Source: Candidatus Iainarchaeum sp. (lineage in GTDB: Archaea; Iainarchaeota; Iainarchaeia; Iainarchaeales; Iainarchaeaceae). Taken from it: DNA of 40,619 nucleotides. Position 1 is the stretch's first letter, and each line of letters starts with the position of its first letter. Location of the stretch: the NCBI GenBank assembly GCA_002687735.1, contig NZBD01000002.1, positions 6,550 to 47,168 of the forward strand, written 5' to 3'. The notes under the pieces were generated by a model. The model saw nothing but the letters and a program-made list of their open reading frames with translations, did not search any database and was not told the DNA's origin. Position numbers and translations under genes: made by a program. Below, in pieces: positions 1 to 9,403 of this stretch.

Positions 1-1610
1 GGAAGTAACTGTGAGAAAATAAGTTTTCCTGAATATTTATCTTTACCAACATCCGGTTTTGGAATATCCTTTAAGTCCATAATCTGGAAAAACCTGAATG
101 CTCTTTCTTTATTGAAAATACTTTGTTTCAATGTAAGAATAAAACTTGCTGAAACACCATCTTCATCCAGTATAATTACCGGCCCACCATATCTCGGGGA
201 GATAATTTGGTTTTGCACAAGCATCAATTCCATTGCTTCTGAAATTCCTTCAGGAGTCTGTGGAACGTGCATGTTCATTTCATCTCCATCAAAGTCTGCG
301 TTGTACGGTTTACAAACAATCGGGTTTAACCTGAAAGTTTTATCGTCCATTATTCTTGCCCGGTGTGCCATCATTGATAATCTGTGTAATGAAGGCTGCC
401 TGTTAAATAAAACAATATCTCCATTTCTGAGTTTTCTGTCTAATTTGTAACCTACATCAAGTTCCTCAATAATCATATCCATGCTTGCTTCAACAACTTT
501 TCTTCTCATTCCGTCAGGTCTTGAAACATAAATTGCTCTTCCATCCTTAATCATTTTTTTAGCTTCGCTCATGTTGTTTGTTGTTACAATTTCAGGAACC
601 GTCATTGTTTCTGCAATTTCTCTTGGAACTCCAAGTTCATTAATTGAAAGCATTGGGTCAGGTGTGATAATAGATCTTGCCGCAAAGTTAACTCTCTTTC
701 CTGTTAAGTTGTATCTGAATCTTCCTTTCTTTCCCTGCAATCTTTGTACAAGTGTTCTTAGTGCTCTGCCACTTCTATGTTTTGCCGGAGGAACTCCTGC
801 AGTGTTGTTATTGAAATAAGTGGTAACGTGGTACTGTAACAAGTCCCAAAGATCCTCAATAATAAGCTGAGGTGCTCCGGCATCAATATTATCTTTCAAT
901 CTTAAATTGATTCTGATAATATCAACAAGCTTGTGAGTTAAATCATCTTCACTTTTAATTCCTGATTCAAGTGTAATAGAAGGGCGTAAGTTTATTGGAG
1001 GAACCTGTAAAACAGTCATGATGAACCATTCTGGTCTTAAATTATCATTCCCGTAACCAAAAAATTCGACATCCTTATCAGGAATTTTTTCCATCCATTC
1101 TCTGATTTCAGTAGGGTATATTCTGTCTTTTTCTAAGTAAAAATTAGTTGGTTTATCAAGGGTAACACTTCCTCTTTCAGCATTACAATGAGGGCATTTT
1201 TTTACTTTTTTAGTTCGTGTTAAAATCTTTTTTCCAACATCTATTGATTCATCATCAATAAATGGCCTTAATTGTTCAAGCTTTTCTTCAGGAATAGCTA
1301 TCCTTCCACAACCCTGACAGGTTGCATGCATTAATATTTCTAGTTTTTTTCCAAATTCGCTGTGAATAACCGGTCTTACAACTTCTATGTGTCCAAAGTG
1401 ACCTGGGCATTTTTTCATTGTGTTTCCGCAAGTCTTACATCTCAAACCAGGATTGATAACTCCAAGATGATTATCCATTAGTCCGCCTTCCATTGGGAAG
1501 CCGTCTTTGTCATAAGTTTCAGGACTCTTAATGTCTATTGCTGACATTTTTCTGATCATTTCAGGACTTAAAATACTAAACTCGATTGATTTGATTCTTT
1601 TTGTCATCAT
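1..1610 (-). CDS. rpoA1: DNA-directed RNA polymerase subunit A' (partial, C-terminal part beyond window start)
   Basis: Own reverse-strand translation from ATG at 1610: MMTKRIKSIEFSILSPEMIRKMSAIDIKSPETYDKDGFPMEGGLMD...CPGHFGHIE...NADFDGDEMNMHVPQ; runs off window edge so absent from ORF track. Confidence 0.97.
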   Translation of the reverse strand, partial: MMTKRIKSIEFSILSPEMIRKMSAIDIKSPETYDKDGFPMEGGLMDNHLGVINPGLRCKTCGNTMKKCPGHFGHIEVVRPVIHSEFGKKLEILMHATCQGCGRIAIPEEKLEQLRPFIDDESIDVGKKILTRTKKVKKCPHCNAERGSVTLDKPTNFYLEKDRIYPTEIREWMEKIPDKDVEFFGYGNDNLRPEWFIMTVLQVPPINLRPSITLESGIKSEDDLTHKLVDIIRINLRLKDNIDAGAPQLIIEDLWDLLQYHVTTYFNNNTAGVPPAKHRSGRALRTLVQRLQGKKGRFRYNLTGKRVNFAARSIITPDPMLSINELGVPREIAETMTVPEIVTTNNMSEAKKMIKDGRAIYVSRPDGMRRKVVEASMDMIIEELDVGYKLDRKLRNGDIVLFNRQPSLHRLSMMAHRARIMDDKTFRLNPIVCKPYNADFDGDEMNMHVPQTPEGISEAMELMLVQNQIISPRYGGPVIILDEDGVSASFILTLKQSIFNKERAFRFFQIMDLKDIPKPDVGKDKYSGKLIFSQLL

Positions 1611-1625
1611 CTTAGCTCACTCCAA

Positions 1626-3455
1626 TTATACTTTATCATCCAGCTTTAGTTTTGGGTAAACTCCCAGTGCTTTTAATTCATCTAACAATAATTTGAAACC
1701 ATAACTCATCTCAACAGGATAAATCTTGGAATCGTTTGCTTCAAGAACTCTTTTTGTTTTTCTTAACTGGTCCTCAAAACCGATTACTCCTGCGGTTTCA
1801 GAAACCCACATTGTTACTTTGTCAGAATCATCAATGAACTTTTCCTGCAACAGCATTGCAGCTCCGTGTCCAACCAGAGTTTCACCTTCCATCTCTCCAA
1901 ATCTCAATCCGCCTTCTTTTTCTTTTCCTTCAGTTGGTTGTCTTGTTAATATTTGCACTGGTCCTCTTGCCCTTCCCTGCATCTTGTGTGCGGTCATGTG
2001 GAATAATCTCCTGTATGAAACCATTCCTGTAAATATTTCCCCTTTCATTCTTTGTCCGGTTGTTCCGTCATAGAAAACTTCTTTTCCGTTTTTCTTGAAG
2101 CCTGATGTTTCTAGCATTTTTTCAATTTCATCCTCGTTAACTCCGCCGAATGGAGTTCCGTCAATTTGTATTCCTTTCATTGCTGCTGCTTTTCCGGCAA
2201 GCATTTCTAATAAGTGTCCAATGGTCATCCTTGATGGGATTGAGTGAGGGTTCAGAATTAAATCAGGTTTAATTCCGTCCGGAGTAAAAGGCATATCTTC
2301 TTCAGGAACAATTAATCCAACAACACCTTTCTGCCCGTGCCTTGAACTGAATTTATCTCCTAATGCGGGAATCCTTTCACTTCTGAGTTTAATTTTAATA
2401 AGTTTGTTTCCGGAGTCAGCTTCTGTAACAAATACTTTGTCAACATGACCAGCTTTTCCTTTTCTGATTGTAATGCTTGCTTCTCTTCTTTTTTCCTGAA
2501 CAACACCAAATTCGTTAATTTCTTCCAAGAACCTTGGCGGGGATGTTTTTCCTACAATCACATCGCTTTCGTTTACATAAGTTTCAAGCTGAATTAAACC
2601 GTCTTCTCCGAGTTTTTTGTAAGCATCCTCTCCCAAATGCCCTACTGTATCCTCATGAGGAATTTCAAATCTGTCAATCTGTCCACCCGGGTATCTATTT
2701 TCTGAGCTTTCATAAGTTCTAAAGTAACTGCTTCTTGCTAATCCTCTTTCAATAGCACCTCTATTCATTATAACTGCATCCAGAATATTGAAACCGTAGT
2801 AAGGCATTATTGCCACTACAAAGTTCTGGATCTGTGGTCTTTCATTCAAACCAATCATGTCCATTGTTTTTGTTTTTACAAGTGACTTTTGAGGGTAATG
2901 AAGCAAGTATCCTTCTGTGTCAGTTCTTAGTTTGAAATTGGCTGCACCAAATCCCTGTGCTTGCTTGAACATTTTTGCTCCGTGCAATGCTTTTCCTGCC
3001 ATGTTGTGTTCCAAATAAGGAATCATTGAACTAACAACACTCAGAATTACTGCACCATCAATTTCCAAGTGGGTGTGTTCTTTTGTTAACTGATCCTCAG
3101 TTGCAGCGATTAGTGCGTTTTCTTCTTCTTCAGAATCAAGATATTCTATGTATCCCTGTTCAACAACATCATTCCAGATAAGCTTTCCTTCCTTAACCTG
3201 TTTCACAATGTCTTCTGTGATTGTTGGTTTTCCGTTTTCAACAACAAGCAAAGGTCTTTGCACACGTCCTGCATCTGTGTTGATATAAACTTCATTAGTG
3301 TCCTCGTGGAATGCAACATTAACCTGTTCTGAAACTTTCGATTCTCTTCTTCTTGCAATTATTTCTTTTGTAAGTTTTACCGGGTCTGGGTGGAAACCTA
3401 TTAAACGTCCGTTAATGTAAACTTTTGCTTTTTTTGCTTCTGAACCCATAATCAC
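1626..3455 (-). CDS. rpoB1: DNA-directed RNA polymerase subunit B' (C-terminal half of split RpoB)
   Basis: ORF 609 aa; GDKFSSRHGQKGV, MTIGHLLEMLAGK, EMEGETLVGHGAA motifs. Confidence 0.97.
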   Translation of the reverse strand: MIMGSEAKKAKVYINGRLIGFHPDPVKLTKEIIARRRESKVSEQVNVAFHEDTNEVYINTDAGRVQRPLLVVENGKPTITEDIVKQVKEGKLIWNDVVEQGYIEYLDSEEEENALIAATEDQLTKEHTHLEIDGAVILSVVSSMIPYLEHNMAGKALHGAKMFKQAQGFGAANFKLRTDTEGYLLHYPQKSLVKTKTMDMIGLNERPQIQNFVVAIMPYYGFNILDAVIMNRGAIERGLARSSYFRTYESSENRYPGGQIDRFEIPHEDTVGHLGEDAYKKLGEDGLIQLETYVNESDVIVGKTSPPRFLEEINEFGVVQEKRREASITIRKGKAGHVDKVFVTEADSGNKLIKIKLRSERIPALGDKFSSRHGQKGVVGLIVPEEDMPFTPDGIKPDLILNPHSIPSRMTIGHLLEMLAGKAAAMKGIQIDGTPFGGVNEDEIEKMLETSGFKKNGKEVFYDGTTGQRMKGEIFTGMVSYRRLFHMTAHKMQGRARGPVQILTRQPTEGKEKEGGLRFGEMEGETLVGHGAAMLLQEKFIDDSDKVTMWVSETAGVIGFEDQLRKTKRVLEANDSKIYPVEMSYGFKLLLDELKALGVYPKLKLDDKV

Positions 3456-3457
3456 AC

Positions 3458-4921
3458 CTACTTTAATTTTACTCCCATATCTTTGAGTAATTTTTCAACT
3501 GGTTCTTCTTCAGTTTCAGTTGTAACCTCAGCTAACATTGCCAGATTTTTTACCAAACCACATTGCGGTCCGTCCGGAGTTTCTACTGCGCACAATCTTC
3601 CCCAGTGAGTTCCGTGAACATCTCTTGCTTCATAAAGTTCCCTGTTTTTATCAAGCGGACTCTTAACTTTTCTCAGATCAGTTAATGGAGATAAAAAATT
3701 AACTCTGTCCATAAACTTTGAAACTCCTGTTGCTCTTCCAATCCAGTTTCCTGTGCTCATAGCAAACCTGATTCTCTCTGATACTGCGCCCGGCCTTACA
3801 ATAGTTGAAATATTAAGTTTTCTTCTTCTTGTAACAGTTCTGTCAATCTGGAATTTCAAATCTTTAATGAAGTACTTGAATGAGTACCTGAATAAGTGTT
3901 CCATTAGTTTTCCTGATAATTCCAGTCTTTTGTTAGCGTAATGGTCCTTGTCATCTTCTTCCCTTAAATCGTAAGCTCTTTCAATTGCCTTGGTTGCCAT
4001 CATAACCAAATAGTAAGCTTTAGCAAGCCTGTCTTTTGAATCCTGTCCGATGTGTGGTAATAAGAATGCGTCAATTACTTCCTGTGCCCTTCTAAGCCGG
4101 TATTCCTCTACCTGTCCCGGTGCAACAAACTTTCCGATTTTGTCAAGCGCTTCTTTTTCAGATTTTACCAATAAATTTTCATTATTAATCAGAATATCAT
4201 TTTGCACTTCCAGATCATCAACAAAAGCATCTTTGATTGCTTGTGTTGTTTTGATTCCAAGTGCTTTTAGTAAAACAAATAATTTTAATTTTCTAGGGGA
4301 TGCAGGGAATGTAACATTCAAAATTCCATCAGGGCTTCTTAAGATTCTTACTCTTCCTTTGAAAGCTCCTTTAGTTGAGATAACCTCTGCAACAATTTTA
4401 TCGGTTTGTTCTGAAACAATAACTCTGTCAGAAGCTAATACCTCTTGAGTCATCAAAGCTTTTTCAGAACCGTTTACAATAAAATAACCCCCGAAGTCCA
4501 TCGGATCTTCCTGAAATTCAATTAATTCTTCTTTAGTTTTTCCGTTCAACCAGCAAAGATTACTCTTAAGCATAACAGGAAGCTCACCAATGTAAGTTTC
4601 TTTTCTGTCGTGTTCAACATCTCTTCTCAAAAGTTTCATGGTTAAGTTAATAGGGCTTGAGTAAGTTCTGTTTCTCAGCCTTGCTTCTATCGGGTAAAAT
4701 TGGTTTCTTGGTGAACCATCAGCTTCAACAATTCTTGGTTTTAAAATATCAATCTTGCCAAACTCAACTTTTACTTCCTCAATTTTAGGAACAACTTCCT
4801 TGTTTTCCTCAATAATTTCCGGAAGCTTCTTTTCAACAAACTGGTTGAAAGAATCAATTTCCATCTGAGCAATGTTCTTGTCTCTAAAATAAGAATCAAT
4901 TAAAGTCCATCCGTTAACCAT
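3458..4921 (-). CDS. rpoB2: DNA-directed RNA polymerase subunit B'' (N-terminal half of split RpoB)
   Basis: ORF 487 aa; FIVNGSEKALMTQE, GRLCAVETPDGPQCGLVKNLA. Confidence 0.97.
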   Translation of the reverse strand: MVNGWTLIDSYFRDKNIAQMEIDSFNQFVEKKLPEIIEENKEVVPKIEEVKVEFGKIDILKPRIVEADGSPRNQFYPIEARLRNRTYSSPINLTMKLLRRDVEHDRKETYIGELPVMLKSNLCWLNGKTKEELIEFQEDPMDFGGYFIVNGSEKALMTQEVLASDRVIVSEQTDKIVAEVISTKGAFKGRVRILRSPDGILNVTFPASPRKLKLFVLLKALGIKTTQAIKDAFVDDLEVQNDILINNENLLVKSEKEALDKIGKFVAPGQVEEYRLRRAQEVIDAFLLPHIGQDSKDRLAKAYYLVMMATKAIERAYDLREEDDKDHYANKRLELSGKLMEHLFRYSFKYFIKDLKFQIDRTVTRRRKLNISTIVRPGAVSERIRFAMSTGNWIGRATGVSKFMDRVNFLSPLTDLRKVKSPLDKNRELYEARDVHGTHWGRLCAVETPDGPQCGLVKNLAMLAEVTTETEEEPVEKLLKDMGVKLK

Positions 4922-4987
4922 ACGCGGTCACCTCCGCGTCCAGAGGTGTGCACCTTCGGTAGCACGTGCTCACTTTGTTCGCGAACA
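4922..4987 (-). promoter_or_regulatory. Palindrome-dense rpoH-rpoB'' intercistronic region with SD-containing hairpin
   Basis: ACGCGG-loop-CCGCGT (4922-4939) encloses the GGAGGTG SD; CACCTC (4929-4934) complementary to GAGGTG (4943-4948); palindromes AGCACGTGCT (4961-4970) and GTTCGCGAAC (4977-4986). Confidence 0.5.
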
Positions 4988-5230
4988 TTACACAACCACC
5001 CGGTAATAAATGCTTGTGCCTGCTGTTAGACTTGTTCTTGTGATTTTAATTAGATCTCCTTTTTTACCGCCGATCTCTTCTACTGCCGGATCGTCTTTTA
5101 GAAGTTGTGGGAATTGGTCAGCATTAGAACCGAATTTTTTAAGCAGTTCCTCAACTTTTTCCTCAGGCACGATTTCATGCTTAGGAACCAAAAAATGCTC
5201 GCCAACTTTTTCCAAACCCAAACAAATCAA
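4988..5230 (-). CDS. rpoH: DNA-directed RNA polymerase subunit H
   Basis: 80 aa; VPKHEIV...EEL...DPAVEEIGGKKGDLIKITR..YYRVVV, upstream of rpoB''. Confidence 0.93.
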   Translation of the reverse strand: MICLGLEKVGEHFLVPKHEIVPEEKVEELLKKFGSNADQFPQLLKDDPAVEEIGGKKGDLIKITRTSLTAGTSIYYRVVV

Positions 5231-5426
5231 ACCCCATTAATCTGGCTAAACGACGTGTAAAGCTGAATTTACGCTAAAATTCACTCAAACTAGTTTTGCT
5301 CACCAGATAAATCGATAATTATAATGTATAATTACTACTAATCTATCATAGAAAGGAATTTAAAGCTTACATTAAGATCGGAAAAACTAGGATAACTTTT
5401 AATAAAGTATGCTGTACTTTTGATGC

Positions 5427-6506
5427 ATGGTTCTTGAAGGAATAGCAGGAGGAACATATTTTGGTTCTGATCTAGTCCAATACGCTATGTTTGCGGGCAT
5501 AGTCCTAGGGGCCACTATTCTGGCTAAAATCCTTTATTTTATCATTAAAAAGTATGGTACTATTTTAACCTCCAAAACCGAGAACGAATTTGATGATCTT
5601 ATTATTGAGGCTATTGACAAACCAATGACATTTATCGGTTTTATTATTGGGTTAAGCATTGGTTATCAGTTCTTAACTCCTGATGTTCCTTTTATTGTTG
5701 ATAATTTCTTCAAAGCAATAGAAGCTCTGTTAATCCTTGATTTAATGTGGCTTGCTTTGAAACTGATTGACGGTTTTATTGCACATATAGTGATTCCGCT
5801 TTCATCAAAAACAGAATCGAAGTTGGATGATCAGTTAATTCCGATTTTAAAGAAAATTGCAAAAGCATCAGTTGTCTTAATGGGCGGAGTAATAGTTCTT
5901 TCAAATTTCGGAATAGATGTTTTACCATTAATCGCTGGTCTGGGTATTGGTGGATTAGCAGTGGCTTTTGCTGCACAAAAAACAGTGGAAGATATGTTTG
6001 GAGGCATTAGCATTTTTACTTCAAAGCATTTTACAGTTGGAGACGCTGTCAGAATCGGTTCTGTTGAGGGGACTGTTGATGCTGTCGGAATAAGAAACAC
6101 AAAAGTAATTGATTGGGACGGACGAGAAAACATAATGCCTAACTCCGCGGTTGTCGGAGGAAACGTTCTGAATATTTCCTCTGAACCAACAAAAAGAGTT
6201 TCAATCACTCTTGGATTAACTTACGATACTTCTTATGCTAAAATGCAGGAAGCAATGAAAATTCTGAAAGGCATTGTGAACAAACACAAAGACTGCGAAA
6301 AAGATCCGAGGGCAATTTTCAAGGAATATGATGATTCATCCATGAACATCTGGTTTGTTTATTACATAAAAAACAAAGACAGGAAATTTGATGTTATAAG
6401 TGAAATAAACATGGAAATACTGAAACAATTTGAGAAAGCCAAACTAAGTTTTGCATTCCCAAGCCAGAGCCTTTACGTTGAAACAATGCCAAAAGGGAAA
6501 AAATAA
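5427..6506 (+). CDS. MscS-family mechanosensitive channel
   Basis: GLGIGGLAVAFAAQKTVEDMFGGISIF..F.VGDAVRIG..EGTVDAVGIRNTKV....PNS motif. Confidence 0.95.
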   Translation: MVLEGIAGGTYFGSDLVQYAMFAGIVLGATILAKILYFIIKKYGTILTSKTENEFDDLIIEAIDKPMTFIGFIIGLSIGYQFLTPDVPFIVDNFFKAIEALLILDLMWLALKLIDGFIAHIVIPLSSKTESKLDDQLIPILKKIAKASVVLMGGVIVLSNFGIDVLPLIAGLGIGGLAVAFAAQKTVEDMFGGISIFTSKHFTVGDAVRIGSVEGTVDAVGIRNTKVIDWDGRENIMPNSAVVGGNVLNISSEPTKRVSITLGLTYDTSYAKMQEAMKILKGIVNKHKDCEKDPRAIFKEYDDSSMNIWFVYYIKNKDRKFDVISEINMEILKQFEKAKLSFAFPSQSLYVETMPKGKK

Positions 6507-6508
6507 TT

Positions 6509-6967
6509 TTAACTATTTTTTTTAGTGTATTCAAAAACAATTTGCAGTATAAACAAAATAACTAAACCTATTGAAAGAATTGTACTGTAGTTTATTAATG
6601 TTTGAAAACTAAATTGTTCGTTTGAAAGAGGCCATAAAAGTTTCACAGGCCAGTTTGTAAATAACACATCAGTAATTGGATGTAAGATAAATCCAATTGA
6701 AAAAACAGTGAATGCCATTTTTTCATTAATTGCAAATTTTCTTTTCAGAATTAATGCAATTGGAATAGCAAGTAAAATACCATATATAGGTTCGTGGAAT
6801 AATTCGTGGTGGATTGCATAAAATAAATCCAAGTCAAACAGAATGGGCAGACCATCTAAATCTGGAAGAACACCTGCGATAAAACCAAGTACCCATAAGC
6901 GTTTGTCTTTTGTTATTGAAACAGCAAAAAAGTATGATATTAATCCATGAATTAATGTAAATGGCAT
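6509..6967 (-). CDS. Membrane-bound metal-dependent hydrolase-like protein (YdjM/DUF457-like)
   Basis: MPFTLIHGLISYFF...GVLPDLDGLPIL...HHELFHEP; multi-TM. Confidence 0.6.
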   Translation of the reverse strand: MPFTLIHGLISYFFAVSITKDKRLWVLGFIAGVLPDLDGLPILFDLDLFYAIHHELFHEPIYGILLAIPIALILKRKFAINEKMAFTVFSIGFILHPITDVLFTNWPVKLLWPLSNEQFSFQTLINYSTILSIGLVILFILQIVFEYTKKNS

Positions 6968-7086
6968 ATTAACGGATCTTTTTCAGTATTAATATTGGTG
7001 TTGGTACAAGGGAAATTTGTAATAGCATATACTAACTCGTTTTTGATATACTACCCATTTTTAAGTAATTCTCATAAAATTCTGAT

Positions 7087-7734
7087 ATGAAGGAAGAAAA
7101 TTTTGCTTTAGCTTTACTTCTTGCGAAAAAAACAAATTTATTCCATACGGCTTTTGTTTCTACGTCTTCTTTAGCAGAACTAACCGGGTTTTCTCAGCAA
7201 TCTATTTCCAGAAAACTCAGAGAACTTGAAAAAGACGGAATAATTGCAAGAAAGGTTTCCAACGCAGGAATAGAAGTTGTATTCACTGAAAAAGGAAGAA
7301 AGGAATTAGAATCGTTTTATTTAGAACTTAAAGAACTTTTTTCGAAAAAAAGTAATCCATTAAAAGGAAAAGTAGTGCAAGGTATCGGGGAAGGTTCTTA
7401 TTACACTTCACTTCCGCAGTACAAAAAGAAATTCAAGGAACTTTTCGGTTTCGAACCATTTCCGGGAACACTTAACCTCGAGGTTGATATTGATAAGAAA
7501 AAATCTTTCTTTTCAGGTAAGCCAAAAATAATTGCAGAATTCAAAACCAAATCAAGAAGCTTTGGCGGCATTGACTGCTGGCAATGCAAACTTAATAAAA
7601 AAGCAGAAGCAGTAATAGTTCTTCCTCACAGAACAAACCACCCCGAAACCATTGTGGAATTAGTTGCTTCTTATAATTTAAGAAAAAAATTAAACCTGAA
7701 AGATGATTCAACAGTAGAGGTGAGTATAGAATGA
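7087..7734 (+). CDS. ribK: HTH domain + CTP-dependent riboflavin kinase
   Basis: N-terminal wHTH; GKVVQGIGEGSYYTSLPQYKKKFKELFGFEPFPGTLNLEVD; next to riboflavin genes. Confidence 0.93.
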   Translation: MKEENFALALLLAKKTNLFHTAFVSTSSLAELTGFSQQSISRKLRELEKDGIIARKVSNAGIEVVFTEKGRKELESFYLELKELFSKKSNPLKGKVVQGIGEGSYYTSLPQYKKKFKELFGFEPFPGTLNLEVDIDKKKSFFSGKPKIIAEFKTKSRSFGGIDCWQCKLNKKAEAVIVLPHRTNHPETIVELVASYNLRKKLNLKDDSTVEVSIE

Positions 7735-8210
7735 AAACCAAAATTGCAATTGTAGATACAATGTTCGCCCGGGGTGACATGGGGAAAGTAGCTATTGAAA
7801 CAATGGAAAAAAATGCGAAGGAAAACAACTGGGAAATTGAAATAATGAAAAAAACCGTTCCCGGAATAAAAGATATTCCAGTAGCACTTTTGAACTTATT
7901 AGAACAAGGTTGTCAGGCAGGAATTGCTCTTGGAATGCCCGGTGCAGCTAAAGTTGACAAAACCTGTGCTCATGAAGCTTCTCTTGGAATTCAGGAAGTG
8001 CAGTTAATGACCCGCAAAACAGTACTTGAAGTATTTGTGCACGAGGATGAAGCCAAAGATGATAAAGACCTTGCGGAAATAATGCATAACCGAGCTTCAA
8101 AGCATGCTTTGAATTTACTCTGGGTGATTTTCAAGCCGGAAGAATTAGAAAAGCGCGCTGGTTCCGGTGAAAGGCAGGGAAGAGAAAACACAAAATCGGT
8201 TGGGTTGTGA
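7731..8210 (+). CDS. ribC: Archaeal-type riboflavin synthase
   Basis: IAIVDTMFARGDMG...WEIEIMKKTVPGIKDIPVA..LGMPGA. Confidence 0.93.
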   Translation: MKTKIAIVDTMFARGDMGKVAIETMEKNAKENNWEIEIMKKTVPGIKDIPVALLNLLEQGCQAGIALGMPGAAKVDKTCAHEASLGIQEVQLMTRKTVLEVFVHEDEAKDDKDLAEIMHNRASKHALNLLWVIFKPEELEKRAGSGERQGRENTKSVGL

Positions 8211-8226
8211 GAGTGGTGGTTGTTGA

Positions 8227-8619
8227 ATGAACATCGGAATTGTAGTGGCTGATTTTCACAAAGAACTTTCAGAAGAGATGTTAGATTATGCAAAAAAAAC
8301 AGCGAAAGAAAACAATTTGAATGTGGTTGATGTTGTAAAGGTTACCGGCGCTTTTGATATTCCTTTGCCTTTGCAAAGAATGCTTGCAAATCCATCCATT
8401 AATGGGGCTGTAGTTTTAGGGGCTGTTGTTCAGGGAGAAACAAGTCATGATGAAATAGTTGCTTTTACTGCCTCTCAAAAAATAACAGAACTTTCATTGA
8501 AATACGATAAGCCTGTAGGTTATGGGATTTCAGGCCCAAGAATGACTGCAGAACAGGCCAAAGCCAGATCCAAAGAGTTTTCTGTCCGCGCTGTTGAAGC
8601 AGTTGCAAGAATGCTTTGA
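8227..8619 (+). CDS. ribH: 6,7-dimethyl-8-ribityllumazine synthase
   Basis: VTGAFDIPLPLQRM...AVVLGAVVQGETSHDEIV. Confidence 0.96.
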   Translation: MNIGIVVADFHKELSEEMLDYAKKTAKENNLNVVDVVKVTGAFDIPLPLQRMLANPSINGAVVLGAVVQGETSHDEIVAFTASQKITELSLKYDKPVGYGISGPRMTAEQAKARSKEFSVRAVEAVARML

Positions 8620-8660
8620 TGTCTTATGAACAAGAACAAATTACTTTCTGAAATAGGAAT

Positions 8661-9368
8661 TTATTTCCCCTTCAACCTTCTTGATTCTACAAAGTATTCC
8701 CAAGCATTATCGAAATCTTTTTCCTGAACTTCAGGCCAGTACTTAGGGATGTGATAGTACTCTGAATAAGTACTCTGCCATAAAAGAAAACCGCTTTTTG
8801 CTTCCCGCCTTGCTTCTTCTTCCCCTGTTCTTATCACAAGGTCACATTCGTTTTTCACACCTAAATGTTTTGAAACATCTTTTTCACTTAAACCGAACAA
8901 AAGATTCTTGACCCTGTTCATAGGGCTGCTTACTGATTTTAGGATTTCTGACTGTCCGGTGTAACCAATTAAAATGTTCAGCATTTTGTTTCCGTAGTAT
9001 TTTGTTTCGCTTTTTAGTTCCGTGCAGACATCTAAAATATTTCCCGGAACATTTCCTGTACTTGTTGAAATAAGATTAACATTCACTTTATTCTCATGTA
9101 TTGTTTTTGACCCCACTAAATCAGAGAGTCCTTTGTAATAAATATCATATAAATTTGAGAGTTCTTTCGGGTTTCTTTTGAAGTTTTCTTCGCTTAAACC
9201 ATAAATGCTAATCTCGTTTATTGCAGGGTTTTTTATTGCCCAATTAACAAACAGTTCCATTGATTTAGCGCCTTTTTTGTGGCCTTCACTGGGGTGTAAT
9301 TCGTTTTTATTTGCCCATCGTCTGTTTCCATCAGGAATAACCCCGATGTGATAACCAGAATTGTACAT
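8661..9368 (-). CDS. uppS: Undecaprenyl-diphosphate synthase family cis-prenyltransferase
   Basis: GVIPDGNRRWA...GHKKGA; NILIGYTGQSEIL; DLVIRTGEE. Confidence 0.92.
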   Translation of the reverse strand: MYNSGYHIGVIPDGNRRWANKNELHPSEGHKKGAKSMELFVNWAIKNPAINEISIYGLSEENFKRNPKELSNLYDIYYKGLSDLVGSKTIHENKVNVNLISTSTGNVPGNILDVCTELKSETKYYGNKMLNILIGYTGQSEILKSVSSPMNRVKNLLFGLSEKDVSKHLGVKNECDLVIRTGEEEARREAKSGFLLWQSTYSEYYHIPKYWPEVQEKDFDNAWEYFVESRRLKGK

Positions 9369-9403
9369 ACTAATATTAATGAATATACCTATTAAAAAGA
9401 AAA

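Noticed and set aside
1726-2073. Plus-strand ORF antisense to rpoB' (and similar ORFs at 112-450, 571-819, 3753-3941, 4050-4448)
   Set aside because: Fully antisense to confidently identified RNA polymerase genes; Ser/Cys/Phe-rich composition typical of shadow ORFs.
3456-3457. Frameshift splitting RpoB
   Set aside because: Split B''/B' is a normal arrangement in many archaea; both halves have proper start/stop signals.
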